Shown here in pieces: positions 1 through 6,928 of a stretch of 64,000 nt of DNA. The notes beneath the pieces were generated by a model that ran no database searches, was not told the DNA's origin, and was given only the letters and a program-made list of their open reading frames with translations. The position numbers and the translations under genes were made by a program. Source of the DNA: G020353115 sp964389685 (lineage in GTDB: Bacteria > Bacteroidota > Bacteroidia > Bacteroidales > VadinHA17). The stretch covers positions 14,327-78,326 of the forward strand of contig CAYMFM010000011.1 in assembly GCA_964389685.1 (NCBI GenBank), read 5' to 3'. The first letter of the stretch is position 1, and every line of letters starts with the position of its first letter.

Positions 1-891
1 CAGATCACGGACACGGGAGGCTCCGACACCGACGAACATCTCCACAAAATCGGATCCTGAAATGGAGAAGAAGGGAACATTGGCTTCTCCGGCAACGGCT
101 TTTGCCAGCAGTGTTTTTCCGGTTCCCGGAGGCCCTACCAGCAGGGCTCCTTTGGGTATTTTACCTCCCAGTTCGGTATATTTCTTCGGCTTTTTCAGGA
201 AATCAACAATTTCCCTCACTTCCATTTTTGCCTCTTCCAGGCCGGCAACATCTTTAAAATCGATCATAATGTTCGACTCCTTGTCAAAAATCTTTGCTTT
301 TGATTTGCCCACACTGAATATACCGCCTGCTCCTCCCCCTCCTGCTCCACCGCTCATCCTGCGAAAAATGAACATCCAGACTACTACAAGAAGGGCTAAT
401 GGGATTAGCCATCCCAGGAGGTCCCCGAGGATGTTTTTCCTGTTCTCATAACTTACATTGATCCGCTCATTATCTGCGTAACCGTACTTTGCTTCTGCTT
501 CTTCCAACCGGTCTTCCAGGTAATCTCCCGATGGGATGGTCAACACGTAATGGGGACCAGAAGCCGGCAAACCACCAAATCCTTTGGATTTAATATCCGG
601 ATAACGTTCGGAGGTAACCGCTTCAGGGGTCAGGTAGATCTCTGCACTCTCCTTATTGATCACCACAATTTTTGCGATATCTTTGTTCTGGATCAATTGC
701 TGCTCCAACTTGAGCATGTCGATCTTTTTAGCTCCTGACCCGCTATAAATCAGCTGTATGGCTAAAATTGCAACTGCAATCCCTCCATAAATCCAATAGG
801 CATTGAATTTTGGTTTCCCGGGTTTTCCGGATTTTCCGGATTTATTGTTTGAATCCGACCCGGGATTTCCATTGAATTTTTTTTCTGCCAT
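1..891 (-). CDS. ftsH: ATP-dependent zinc metalloprotease FtsH, N-terminal part (cut by window edge)
   Basis: Membrane-anchored AAA+ protease that extracts and degrades membrane and soluble proteins. Only about 297 N-terminal residues are in the window; the rest of the AAA domain and the zinc protease domain lie beyond position 1. Reading the minus strand from the ATG at 889-891 gives a Gly/Lys-rich cytoplasmic leader, a first membrane segment, a periplasmic loop of about 100 residues, a second membrane segment followed by a Gly-rich linker, then the Walker A motif GPPGTGKT and the following ISGSDFVEMFVGVGASRVRD stretch typical of FtsH. The start codon is two bases after the rsfS stop, and the ribosome-binding sequence GGAGGG lies inside the end of rsfS, so the two genes are translated from one message. 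Identification is secure. Confidence 0.97.
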   Translation of the reverse strand, partial: MAEKKFNGNPGSDSNNKSGKSGKPGKPKFNAYWIYGGIAVAILAIQLIYSGSGAKKIDMLKLEQQLIQNKDIAKIVVINKESAEIYLTPEAVTSERYPDIKSKGFGGLPASGPHYVLTIPSGDYLEDRLEEAEAKYGYADNERINVSYENRKNILGDLLGWLIPLALLVVVWMFIFRRMSGGAGGGGAGGIFSVGKSKAKIFDKESNIMIDFKDVAGLEEAKMEVREIVDFLKKPKKYTELGGKIPKGALLVGPPGTGKTLLAKAVAGEANVPFFSISGSDFVEMFVGVGASRVRDL

Positions 892-893
892 TT

Positions 894-1280
894 CTATTTC
901 CCTCCTAAACCATTCTCTTCAACGTGCGCTATGTTCGCATCCGCCCATAACTCTTCAAGGTTATAAAAATCCCTGAATTCTTTTTGAAAAATGTGTACCA
1001 CAACATCACCATAATCAAGCAGTACCCATTGTGCATTTTCCATACCTTCCCGGTGCCACACCTTTTCCCCAAGATCTTCTCTCACCCTCTCTTCAACTGA
1101 TTCAGCAATAGCACTTACCTGGATATTTGAATTTCCATGGCAAATAACAAAAAACTGACAAAATGAGTTCTCCAATACGGTTAAATCCACTGTAACGATA
1201 TCGCTTCCCTTCTTGTTCTGAATTCCCTGTACAATTGTTTCTATTAGACGTTCAGTATCAACAATTTCAGTTTTTTGCAT
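894..1280 (-). CDS. rsfS: Ribosomal silencing factor RsfS (Iojap/YbeB family)
   Basis: Small cytosolic protein of 128 residues, the usual family length, that binds ribosomal protein L14 and blocks joining of the ribosomal subunits during starvation. The family core is visible: DIVTVDLTVLENSFCQFFVICHGNS, then the EGMENAQWVLLDYGDVVVHIFQ segment near residues 80-100, and the closing YNLEELWADA. It is the first gene of an rsfS-ftsH operon, an arrangement common in Bacteroidota. The ATG at 1280 lies about 17 bases downstream of a TAnnTTTG-type element, implying a very short leader. Confident call. Confidence 0.95.
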   Translation of the reverse strand: MQKTEIVDTERLIETIVQGIQNKKGSDIVTVDLTVLENSFCQFFVICHGNSNIQVSAIAESVEERVREDLGEKVWHREGMENAQWVLLDYGDVVVHIFQKEFRDFYNLEELWADANIAHVEENGLGGK

Positions 1281-1296
1281 CGAGAAAAAATATGCA

Positions 1297-1304
1297 CAAA
1301 GGTA
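1297..1304 (-). promoter_or_regulatory. Bacteroidota-type -7 element upstream of rsfS-ftsH
   Basis: On the minus strand this reads TACCTTTG, an exact match to the TAnnTTTG -7 box of the main Bacteroidota sigma factor, 16 bases before the rsfS start. A weaker TTTTC lies about 22 bases further upstream as a possible -33 element. Called by pattern only. Confidence 0.4.
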
Positions 1305-1494
1305 ATCAATTTTTAATTATTCAGCCCGAAAATGGATTATCTCAGGCATTTAATGGTACCCTTCATCTACGGTACAATTTGAGTGCCAGCAAATCCATTT
1401 TACCTGAATTTTTTACTTTTTTTTAGCCGGAAGTTGTAATATTGAATATGCATTTACGGATCAGGAATTTATTATACCATTAAAACAGGACGCA

Positions 1495-2238
1495 TTGATC
1501 ATGATTGGAATGAACATCGTAAGGAAAAACAGGGTTATCTCCACCAATACCCTTGCCCTTGAGTTGCTTAAAAAAGAGGTGTTGCCTGAAGGGACGATCA
1601 TCTGGGCTGATGAACAAACGAAAGGCCGCGGACATGCAGGCAATTCCTGGGAAAGTGAAGCCGGGAAAAACCTTACCTTTTCCGTCGTATTATACCCCCA
1701 TTTCCTGAATATTGAAGCACAATTCATGCTGTCAAAAGTGACTTCACTCGCCATTGTTGACTTCTTATCTGAAAACATTGACCATAGCACCATAAAATGG
1801 CCAAACGATATCTATGTGGGAAATGACAAAATTGCAGGCATTCTCATTGAGAATTCAATCATCGGATCTGAATTCGACCATTTCATTATCGGCATCGGGC
1901 TGAATGTAAATCAGACACATTTCCTAAGTGATGCACCCAATCCTATCTCTATGCGGCTAATTACCGGAACCACATTTGATCTTGAAGAGACCTTGCACTC
2001 CCTCTGTGAAAAGTTGGAAAAGCGATACACACAATTAATTAGCAACCAAGTGGACGAAATAGATCAGGAGTATTTATCTAACCTGTTCAGGTACAATGCG
2101 TTCTATTCTTATCGGCACGGAAAGGATATTTTTTCTGCCAGAATTACCGGTATCGATTCGTTCGGAGTATTGATACTTGAGACGGAAACGGGAAAGATAC
2201 GGAAATTTAGATTCCAGGAGATAGATTATATTCTATAG
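1495..2238 (+). CDS. birA: Biotin--[acetyl-CoA-carboxylase] ligase
   Basis: Enzyme that activates biotin with ATP and attaches it to the carrier protein of acetyl-CoA carboxylase and related carboxylases. Of about 247 residues, family motifs are STNTLALELLKK near the N-terminus, the biotinyl-AMP loop KGRGHAGNSWESEAGKNLTFSVVL (GRG.. motif), IKWPNDIYVGNDKIAGILIE in the catalytic core, IIGIGLNVNQ, and the small C-terminal SH3-like domain. No N-terminal DNA-binding domain is present, so it is the non-regulatory (group I) form usual in this phylum. The start is uncertain: TTG at 1495 has AGGA just upstream, while ATG codons at 1501 and 1513 are alternatives. It is transcribed divergently from rsfS. 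Confidence 0.95.
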   Translation: MIMIGMNIVRKNRVISTNTLALELLKKEVLPEGTIIWADEQTKGRGHAGNSWESEAGKNLTFSVVLYPHFLNIEAQFMLSKVTSLAIVDFLSENIDHSTIKWPNDIYVGNDKIAGILIENSIIGSEFDHFIIGIGLNVNQTHFLSDAPNPISMRLITGTTFDLEETLHSLCEKLEKRYTQLISNQVDEIDQEYLSNLFRYNAFYSYRHGKDIFSARITGIDSFGVLILETETGKIRKFRFQEIDYIL

Positions 2239-2322
2239 AAAATAAAGAATAGTATTCGCCCTGTTATTTTTCCTGTCCACTCCTGAGGTTTGTGTGAGTT
2301 ACTTTCTGTATAAACCAATCCC

Positions 2323-2727
2323 TCAGAATTGATGCTGCTCCAATTTATCCACCAGGATATTTACAAACTCCTGCAACGGTTTCTTTGCCAGGGTATTCAG
2401 CATCGGATTCAGTTCAGCTTTAAAAGTAATTCTGATACGTGTATCCCTGTCATCAACCCGTTTTAGCTGGATCCAGAGATGGAAGTCTACCGTTGCCAGG
2501 TTATCGCCCGAATATTTAATCACCTTATGTGGTTCTTTATCTACAATTTTCAATCCAACCTCTCCGATTCCGGAAATGGTAAACCGGCAACTATCCTCGG
2601 CTGCCTCCCAGCCACTGATCTTATCCTGCGGAACCAGGTTTTCAAAATTCCTGAAATTGGAAAGAAATTGAAAGACTGTTTCTTCCTTCTCCTCAATTTT
2701 TCCTATTCTACTTTCGATGGTGGTCAT
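2323..2727 (-). CDS. SRPBCC-fold ligand-binding family protein
   Basis: 134-residue protein of the START/Bet v 1-like (SRPBCC) fold. It shows the helix-grip pattern: an N-terminal strand (TIESRIGKIEEKEETVFQFLSNFRNFENLVP), a run of beta strands (FTISGIGEVGLKIVDKEPHKVIKYSG, VDFHLWIQLKRVDDRDTRIRITFKAEL) and a long C-terminal helix. Ligand and role are unknown. It lies between birA and pyrE, and in Bacteroidota such a gene often sits beside pyrE, but no pathway link follows from that. No signal peptide is seen. Confidence 0.8.
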   Translation of the reverse strand: MTTIESRIGKIEEKEETVFQFLSNFRNFENLVPQDKISGWEAAEDSCRFTISGIGEVGLKIVDKEPHKVIKYSGDNLATVDFHLWIQLKRVDDRDTRIRITFKAELNPMLNTLAKKPLQEFVNILVDKLEQHQF

Positions 2728-3155
2728 ATTTTTGAATTTCGAATTTCGAATATTGAATTTCGAATTGTGAATTTGAGAATCTTAAGGCATTTTAGACATT
2801 CTGCCAAAGGCCCCATAGGGATGCCTGCCCGTCCAGCAGGCGGGCCTTTGGCACATTCCTATGGAAGAGGCAATTAAGGCATTAACTACATTTTCCCGTC
2901 TCCCCCTCTCTTCAATCAACTTACTGCCTACTGCTGACTGCGGACTCTTTTAACCCGGTTTTCGCATTACATCTTTTTGGAACAACTTGAAACCATCTGG
3001 AACAATCTGAAACAAAATACTCCACTCATAACTCACTCTTCTTCTCTCCGTCTCTCAGTCACTCCATCTCTCCCTCTCACTACTCATCACTCACCTCTAA
3101 TTTTAAGTCAAACTGAATCCAAAACCCTTCATCATTTACTTTTATCTTTTTACTT
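2728..3155. other. Intergenic region with reiterated GAATTTC, REP-like palindrome and pyrimidine-rich tract
   Basis: No gene is supported here. From about 2734 to 2776 there are several close copies of GAATTTCGAAT. A REP-like palindrome occupies 2803-2852. From about 2990 to 3170 the plus strand is strongly C/T-rich (repeated ACTCAT, TCTCTC and CTTTTATCTTTTA units), low-complexity sequence that ends in the pyrE stop codon. Confidence 0.6.
2803..2852. repeat. REP-like palindromic repeat
   Basis: The outer arms GCCAAAGGCCC and GGGCCTTTGGC are perfect inverted repeats, and an inner hairpin GCCTGC...GCAGGC lies at 2823-2841. The flanking CCCATAGGGATG and CATTCCTATGG are also partly complementary. 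Related words (CATAGG, GCCTGCC) recur at 9840-9990 and 10200-10260, so this is a dispersed family. Confidence 0.65.
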
Positions 3156-3800
3156 TTATCTTTTATCTTGAACACCCCATTCCCCCGGATTTTTCCTCCA
3201 TTTTTTCAGGGTCAGGATATCTTCCTTTTGAATATACCCTTTTTCAAGAGCCTGGTCAATTAAAACAGGATAATTACCAAGCGTATACAATGTACATTCG
3301 GCCCGTTTAAAATTTTCTTCGGCTACCGGGAAGCCATAGGTAAAGATAGCCACCATTCCTTCCACCTCCAGCCCTGCCTTTCTCAGGGCTTCAACTGCTT
3401 TCAGGCTGCTGCCTCCGGTTGAAATCAGGTCTTCCACAACCACCACTTTTTCACAGGGCTTGGTCACCCCTTCAATTAAATTCTCAAGCCCGTGTTGTTT
3501 GGGATTGGACCGGACATAAACAAATGGTAAATTCAGTTTATGGGCGACCAGCGCACCCTGTGCAATGGCACCGGTTGCAACACCGGCAATGACCTGGGTT
3601 CCCGGAAATTTTTCGTTAATGATCCGGACAAACTCATTCGTAATAAAATCACGGATAACAGGGTAAGACAGCGTTTTCCGGTTATCGCAATAAATGGGTG
3701 ACTTCCACCCGGACGCCCAGGTAAACGGGTTTGCTGGTTTTAATTTAATTGCGTTTATTTGCATCAAATACTCGCTGATTTTTTTCCCGGTATTTTCCAT
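3156..3800 (-). CDS. pyrE: Orotate phosphoribosyltransferase
   Basis: Converts orotate and PRPP to orotidine 5'-phosphate in pyrimidine synthesis. From the ATG at 3798-3800 the product is 214 residues, the normal size. Visible motifs are FTWASGWKSPIYCDNRKTLSYP at the N-terminus, the GVATGAIAQGALVAHKLNLPFVYVR region, and the PRPP-binding loop VVVVEDLISTGGSSLKAVEALR. The reading frame continues 17 codons upstream, but the MENTGKKISEYL start fits the family. Its start codon overlaps that of the divergent Nudix gene by two bases (CATG), so its promoter must lie within or upstream of the neighbour's coding sequence. Confidence 0.96.
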   Translation of the reverse strand: MENTGKKISEYLMQINAIKLKPANPFTWASGWKSPIYCDNRKTLSYPVIRDFITNEFVRIINEKFPGTQVIAGVATGAIAQGALVAHKLNLPFVYVRSNPKQHGLENLIEGVTKPCEKVVVVEDLISTGGSSLKAVEALRKAGLEVEGMVAIFTYGFPVAEENFKRAECTLYTLGNYPVLIDQALEKGYIQKEDILTLKKWRKNPGEWGVQDKR

Positions 3801-4422
3801 GATCAAAGAATACAAAATATACTTTAATAACCGATTTGTTGTTCTCAGCAATTCTGTTCCTGAGAATCCGGAACAAAAATACGGCTTATTCTATAAATAC
3901 AATGGAAGGAAACAACTTTATAAGATCATTCATGAATTTGAGAAAAATGAAAACATCCCCTCACTGCTCCTGGTTCATTCAGACCTGAAGAAACTATGGA
4001 AGAAGTTTAAGGGATATTTCAAATACATCAAAGCAGGGGGAGGATTTGTTCAAAACGAATTGGGAGAGTTTTTAGCCATCAGGAGAAGGGGCGTTTGGGA
4101 TTTGCCAAAAGGGAAAATGAGTAAAAAAGAATCGATAAAGCAGGCTGCTCTCCGGGAAGTATCGGAGGAGTCTGGCATTCAATCATTAGAGATCGTCTCC
4201 CACCTTCACACCACTTATCATACATATATGCTAAAGGGCAGGACTGCCCTGAAAAAAACTAAATGGTATGTTATGAGAACCTCGTCCGAAGAAAAACTCA
4301 TCCCGGAAAAGAGAGAAAAAATTACCAAAATCAAATGGGTTTCTCCGGAGGAAGCGGACACGATAATAAAGGATACTTTCCCCTCTGTGGCAGATGTGAT
4401 AACGGCAGGATTAGAAATCTAA
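3799..4422 (+). CDS. Nudix hydrolase
   Basis: 207-residue hydrolase of nucleoside-diphosphate-linked substrates. The Nudix box is complete: GKMSKKESIKQAALREVSEESGI matches GX5EX7REUXEEXGU, roughly residues 115-137. It is preceded by GGGFVQNELGEFLAIRRRGVWDLPKG, which supplies the first strands of the fold. The N-terminal 85 residues (IYFNNRFVVLS... LLVHSDLKKLWKKFKGYFKYIKAGGG) form an extra domain seen in Bacteroidota homologues. The exact substrate cannot be told. The start codon overlaps the pyrE start on the other strand, and the 3' end overlaps the TlpA-like gene by 12 bases in convergent orientation. Confidence 0.92.
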   Translation: MIKEYKIYFNNRFVVLSNSVPENPEQKYGLFYKYNGRKQLYKIIHEFEKNENIPSLLLVHSDLKKLWKKFKGYFKYIKAGGGFVQNELGEFLAIRRRGVWDLPKGKMSKKESIKQAALREVSEESGIQSLEIVSHLHTTYHTYMLKGRTALKKTKWYVMRTSSEEKLIPEKREKITKIKWVSPEEADTIIKDTFPSVADVITAGLEI

Positions 4423-5838
4423 ATCCCCTCTCTTTTTAGCGATCCCAATAAAAATTTGTTCAAAACCGTTGTCCGGACCAGGAGCAGGTGACAAAAGCAG
4501 TCCTCCCTGGGGATCAAGCAAATAATAAGTTGGGAAAGCCCTGACATCATAATCTTCAATGATTTGTGATTGAAATTGGGAATAGAGGAATTTCCAGGAG
4601 AGGCCCATCTCCTGAATCAGTTCCTTCATGCGGCTAGTATCTTCGTCCACCGAAACAGTGATCACTTCCAATACTTCTCCATATTTCTCCTGTATCGATT
4701 GTAGCATACCAAAATGGTTCCTGCACAGATAACTTAACGGTGTGCAGAAGTTCATGTATATGTATTTCCCTTTCAGATCATTCAGTGTAATGGTGTTGTT
4801 GTCGAATGTTGGTAATTTGAAATCGGGTGGAATACAACCAATCCGCAAGCGGACTAACCGCTGTTTTATCTTCTTCACCATCATTACATGATCCTCACAG
4901 CACGTGGCTTCAATCAATGAATCCAGCATTTCAAGAATTGCCATATCATTAAACTCATCCGAGAAATACTCATCATAGAGTCCTTTCATAATGATCATTT
5001 CTGCTATGGTATCATTTGGAAACGCTTCGGTTTCCTTTATCAGCTCCAGAAGCATCCGGTAACTTCGTTTCACATCAATGATCTCATGAAGCGGGTATTG
5101 AACCGGATCCAACCGGTTCAGGTATTGAAAATAGGTATGGTAAACCTGTTGAAACCAATCATGAAAAGCCGGATTATGATAAAGAATTGCAGTTGAATAA
5201 TGACCGGAAGGAATGGCTTTGTATGTTCTATTCCCCGATGACATCTCCTTTAGTAGTGCACTCTTGTACTGAACATAACACCGGAAATAGGCGCTGGGGT
5301 CATTACCGAATGATTCATTTACGACCTGCAGGGTGGAATCCAGATCTTCGAACTGGTTCTCAATGTAAGCCCCGAAAGCATATTTCCGGAACAGGGGTAT
5401 AAAGACGGCATCAAAACGTTGAATTTTACCATTCAACTCTTCCGGTTCATGATTGATTATACCCAGGTGAACTACCTCCTGTCTGAAATAGGGATTTAAC
5501 TGATCGGCCATTGTTTTATCCGCTCTCGGAGGAAGTTTGACGTGATACTCCCTTCCGGGTTCGGTGAAAAGATAAACCGTGTACATTCCGAGATCAGCAA
5601 AAACCTGGAGTGTATAACCGGAATGGAAGCGAATCAGAAAATCACCCTGTTCATCAACAATGCAGCTTCCCAGTTCCAGTCTGGTGTAAGCAATCCGCTC
5701 AGCAAACCGGTAAAAGGTGATCTCTGTGCCGGCGTATTGCGGTTCGTTACCCCTTATGGTGATCTCCTGGGAAAGTAAGGTCCCTGCACAGACGAATTGT
5801 AAAAAAAGAAGTGTTAATCCCCTGTTCACACTATTCAT
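4411..5838 (-). CDS. Secreted thioredoxin-fold (TlpA/redoxin-like) protein without a CXXC site
   Basis: 475-residue exported protein. It has a signal peptide (LTLLFLQFVCAGTLLSQ), an N-terminal beta-rich region, a helical middle, and a C-terminal thioredoxin-like domain from about residue 335 (PPDFKLPTFDNNTITLNDLKGKYIYMNF ... VITVSVDEDTSRMKELIQE ... YDVRAFPTYYLLDPQGG). The cis-Pro loop (AFPTYYL) is kept, but where TlpA proteins have CXXC this one reads FCTPLSYLCRNH: two cysteines with six residues between them. Classical disulfide exchange is therefore doubtful. It overlaps coaD by eight bases and ends the lon - LiaF-like - coaD run. Confidence 0.8.
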   Translation of the reverse strand: MNSVNRGLTLLFLQFVCAGTLLSQEITIRGNEPQYAGTEITFYRFAERIAYTRLELGSCIVDEQGDFLIRFHSGYTLQVFADLGMYTVYLFTEPGREYHVKLPPRADKTMADQLNPYFRQEVVHLGIINHEPEELNGKIQRFDAVFIPLFRKYAFGAYIENQFEDLDSTLQVVNESFGNDPSAYFRCYVQYKSALLKEMSSGNRTYKAIPSGHYSTAILYHNPAFHDWFQQVYHTYFQYLNRLDPVQYPLHEIIDVKRSYRMLLELIKETEAFPNDTIAEMIIMKGLYDEYFSDEFNDMAILEMLDSLIEATCCEDHVMMVKKIKQRLVRLRIGCIPPDFKLPTFDNNTITLNDLKGKYIYMNFCTPLSYLCRNHFGMLQSIQEKYGEVLEVITVSVDEDTSRMKELIQEMGLSWKFLYSQFQSQIIEDYDVRAFPTYYLLDPQGGLLLSPAPGPDNGFEQIFIGIAKKRGDLDF

Positions 5839-6325
5839 GATCTGTAAGGTCTTCGATCCTGAACTTTTTTAAATCCGGACTATTTGGTAAGAATTTCGAA
5901 GCATCTCCACCAAGACGAATGATATCTCTCACCAGGGAGGATGTTACCGGTGTGTATTCAGGGTAGGTCAGAAGAAATACCGAATCGATCTCAGGCATCA
6001 TCTGCTTATTTACCTGGGCTATTGCCCGTTCATATTCAAAATCAGCAGATGTCCGTATTCCCCTAAGGATAAACCGGGCATTCACCTCTCTACAAAAATC
6101 AATAGTCAAGCCACTATAATAATCCACGGTTACCTTCGATTCTCCCTCAAACACCTCTCTTATCCATAACAGCCTTTTTTCTAACGGGAAAAATCCCTTT
6201 TTATTGGCATTATAACCGACGGCAATAATGATCTTATCGAACAGGGATAAGGCTCGCATAACAATGGACTCATGCCCGATGGTGAAGGGATCAAAAGAAC
6301 CAGGGAATACTGCTATCTTTTCCAT
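5831..6325 (-). CDS. coaD: Pantetheine-phosphate adenylyltransferase
   Basis: Fourth enzyme of coenzyme A synthesis, transferring AMP from ATP to 4'-phosphopantetheine. It has 164 residues, the usual length. The nucleotidyltransferase signature FPGSFDPFTIGHESIV (T/HxGH) is at the N-terminus, and FILRGIRTSADFEYERAIAQVNKQM and the C-terminal VTSSLVRDIIRLGGD are family motifs. It is followed by the TlpA-like gene with an eight-base overlap and preceded by the LiaF-like gene with a 29-base gap, so co-transcription is likely. Confidence 0.97.
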   Translation of the reverse strand: MEKIAVFPGSFDPFTIGHESIVMRALSLFDKIIIAVGYNANKKGFFPLEKRLLWIREVFEGESKVTVDYYSGLTIDFCREVNARFILRGIRTSADFEYERAIAQVNKQMMPEIDSVFLLTYPEYTPVTSSLVRDIIRLGGDASKFLPNSPDLKKFRIEDLTDHE

Positions 6326-6354
6326 AATCTGTTCATTGGGTTAAAGCGTAGGTT

Positions 6355-6900
6355 TCAATCTGATTTGTCAGCATCGGTTTTCATCTCGAACGCACTAAAA
6401 ATGACATCTGATTTCAGGAGGAGATGATCTGTTCCGGATTGATATGCCCGGGACGTATAGGACAACTCCCCAAAAACGGTTTCATTGTCCCCGGAAAGTC
6501 TTACACCGGCAAAGACTGCATCGCCTGAAATCTTCAGAGGCAAATCTGCCTTTACTTTTACAACTGTTGAGCCGAAAATAGTGTTGATCCTGATGGTTTT
6601 AGGAAGGCTCGAAGAATCAATGTCTGTCAGGTCGAACAGTGCTTTTCCAAAGATCACGTTATATTCCGATGCGGAAAGATTCTTGCCATGAATGGTGGTC
6701 TCTCTGAAAATGATATCGTGCTCATGAGGGCTGAACCTAAAGTCCCACCGGTTTCTGATCAGCAATTGTATTCCGAACAGGATCAGGAACAGAGCCAGGG
6801 CAATACGCAGAACGGGTATGTCCAGGTCAAATACGAACTTAAGGATCAGGGCCAGCCCGACCAGGATAAAGAACAAACCCCAAAACAATCCATGTCCCAT
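6355..6900 (-). CDS. LiaI/LiaF-like membrane protein
   Basis: 181 residues with two or three hydrophobic segments in the first 50 (LFWGLFFILVGLALILKFVF, IPVLRIALALFLILFGIQLLI). A C-terminal beta-solenoid-like domain of about 110 residues follows, resembling the cell-wall-active antibiotics response (LiaF C-terminal) family: NVIFGKALFDLTDI, IRINTIFGSTVVKVKADLP, AVFAGVRLSGDN. Family members take part in envelope-stress sensing, but the role here is unproven. It lies 28 bases after lon and 29 before coaD. Confidence 0.75.
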   Translation of the reverse strand: MGHGLFWGLFFILVGLALILKFVFDLDIPVLRIALALFLILFGIQLLIRNRWDFRFSPHEHDIIFRETTIHGKNLSASEYNVIFGKALFDLTDIDSSSLPKTIRINTIFGSTVVKVKADLPLKISGDAVFAGVRLSGDNETVFGELSYTSRAYQSGTDHLLLKSDVIFSAFEMKTDADKSD

Positions 6901-6928
6901 AATGCAATGATTTAATTAAACGGTTTGG

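Noticed and set aside
2990..3170. Pyrimidine-rich reiterated tract considered as a CRISPR or microsatellite array
   Set aside because: Units are irregular in length and sequence, with no fixed spacer; it is low-complexity sequence.
6485..6915. Two plus-strand open frames opposite the LiaF-like gene
   Set aside because: They lie wholly antisense to a gene with clear membrane and domain structure and show no family features.
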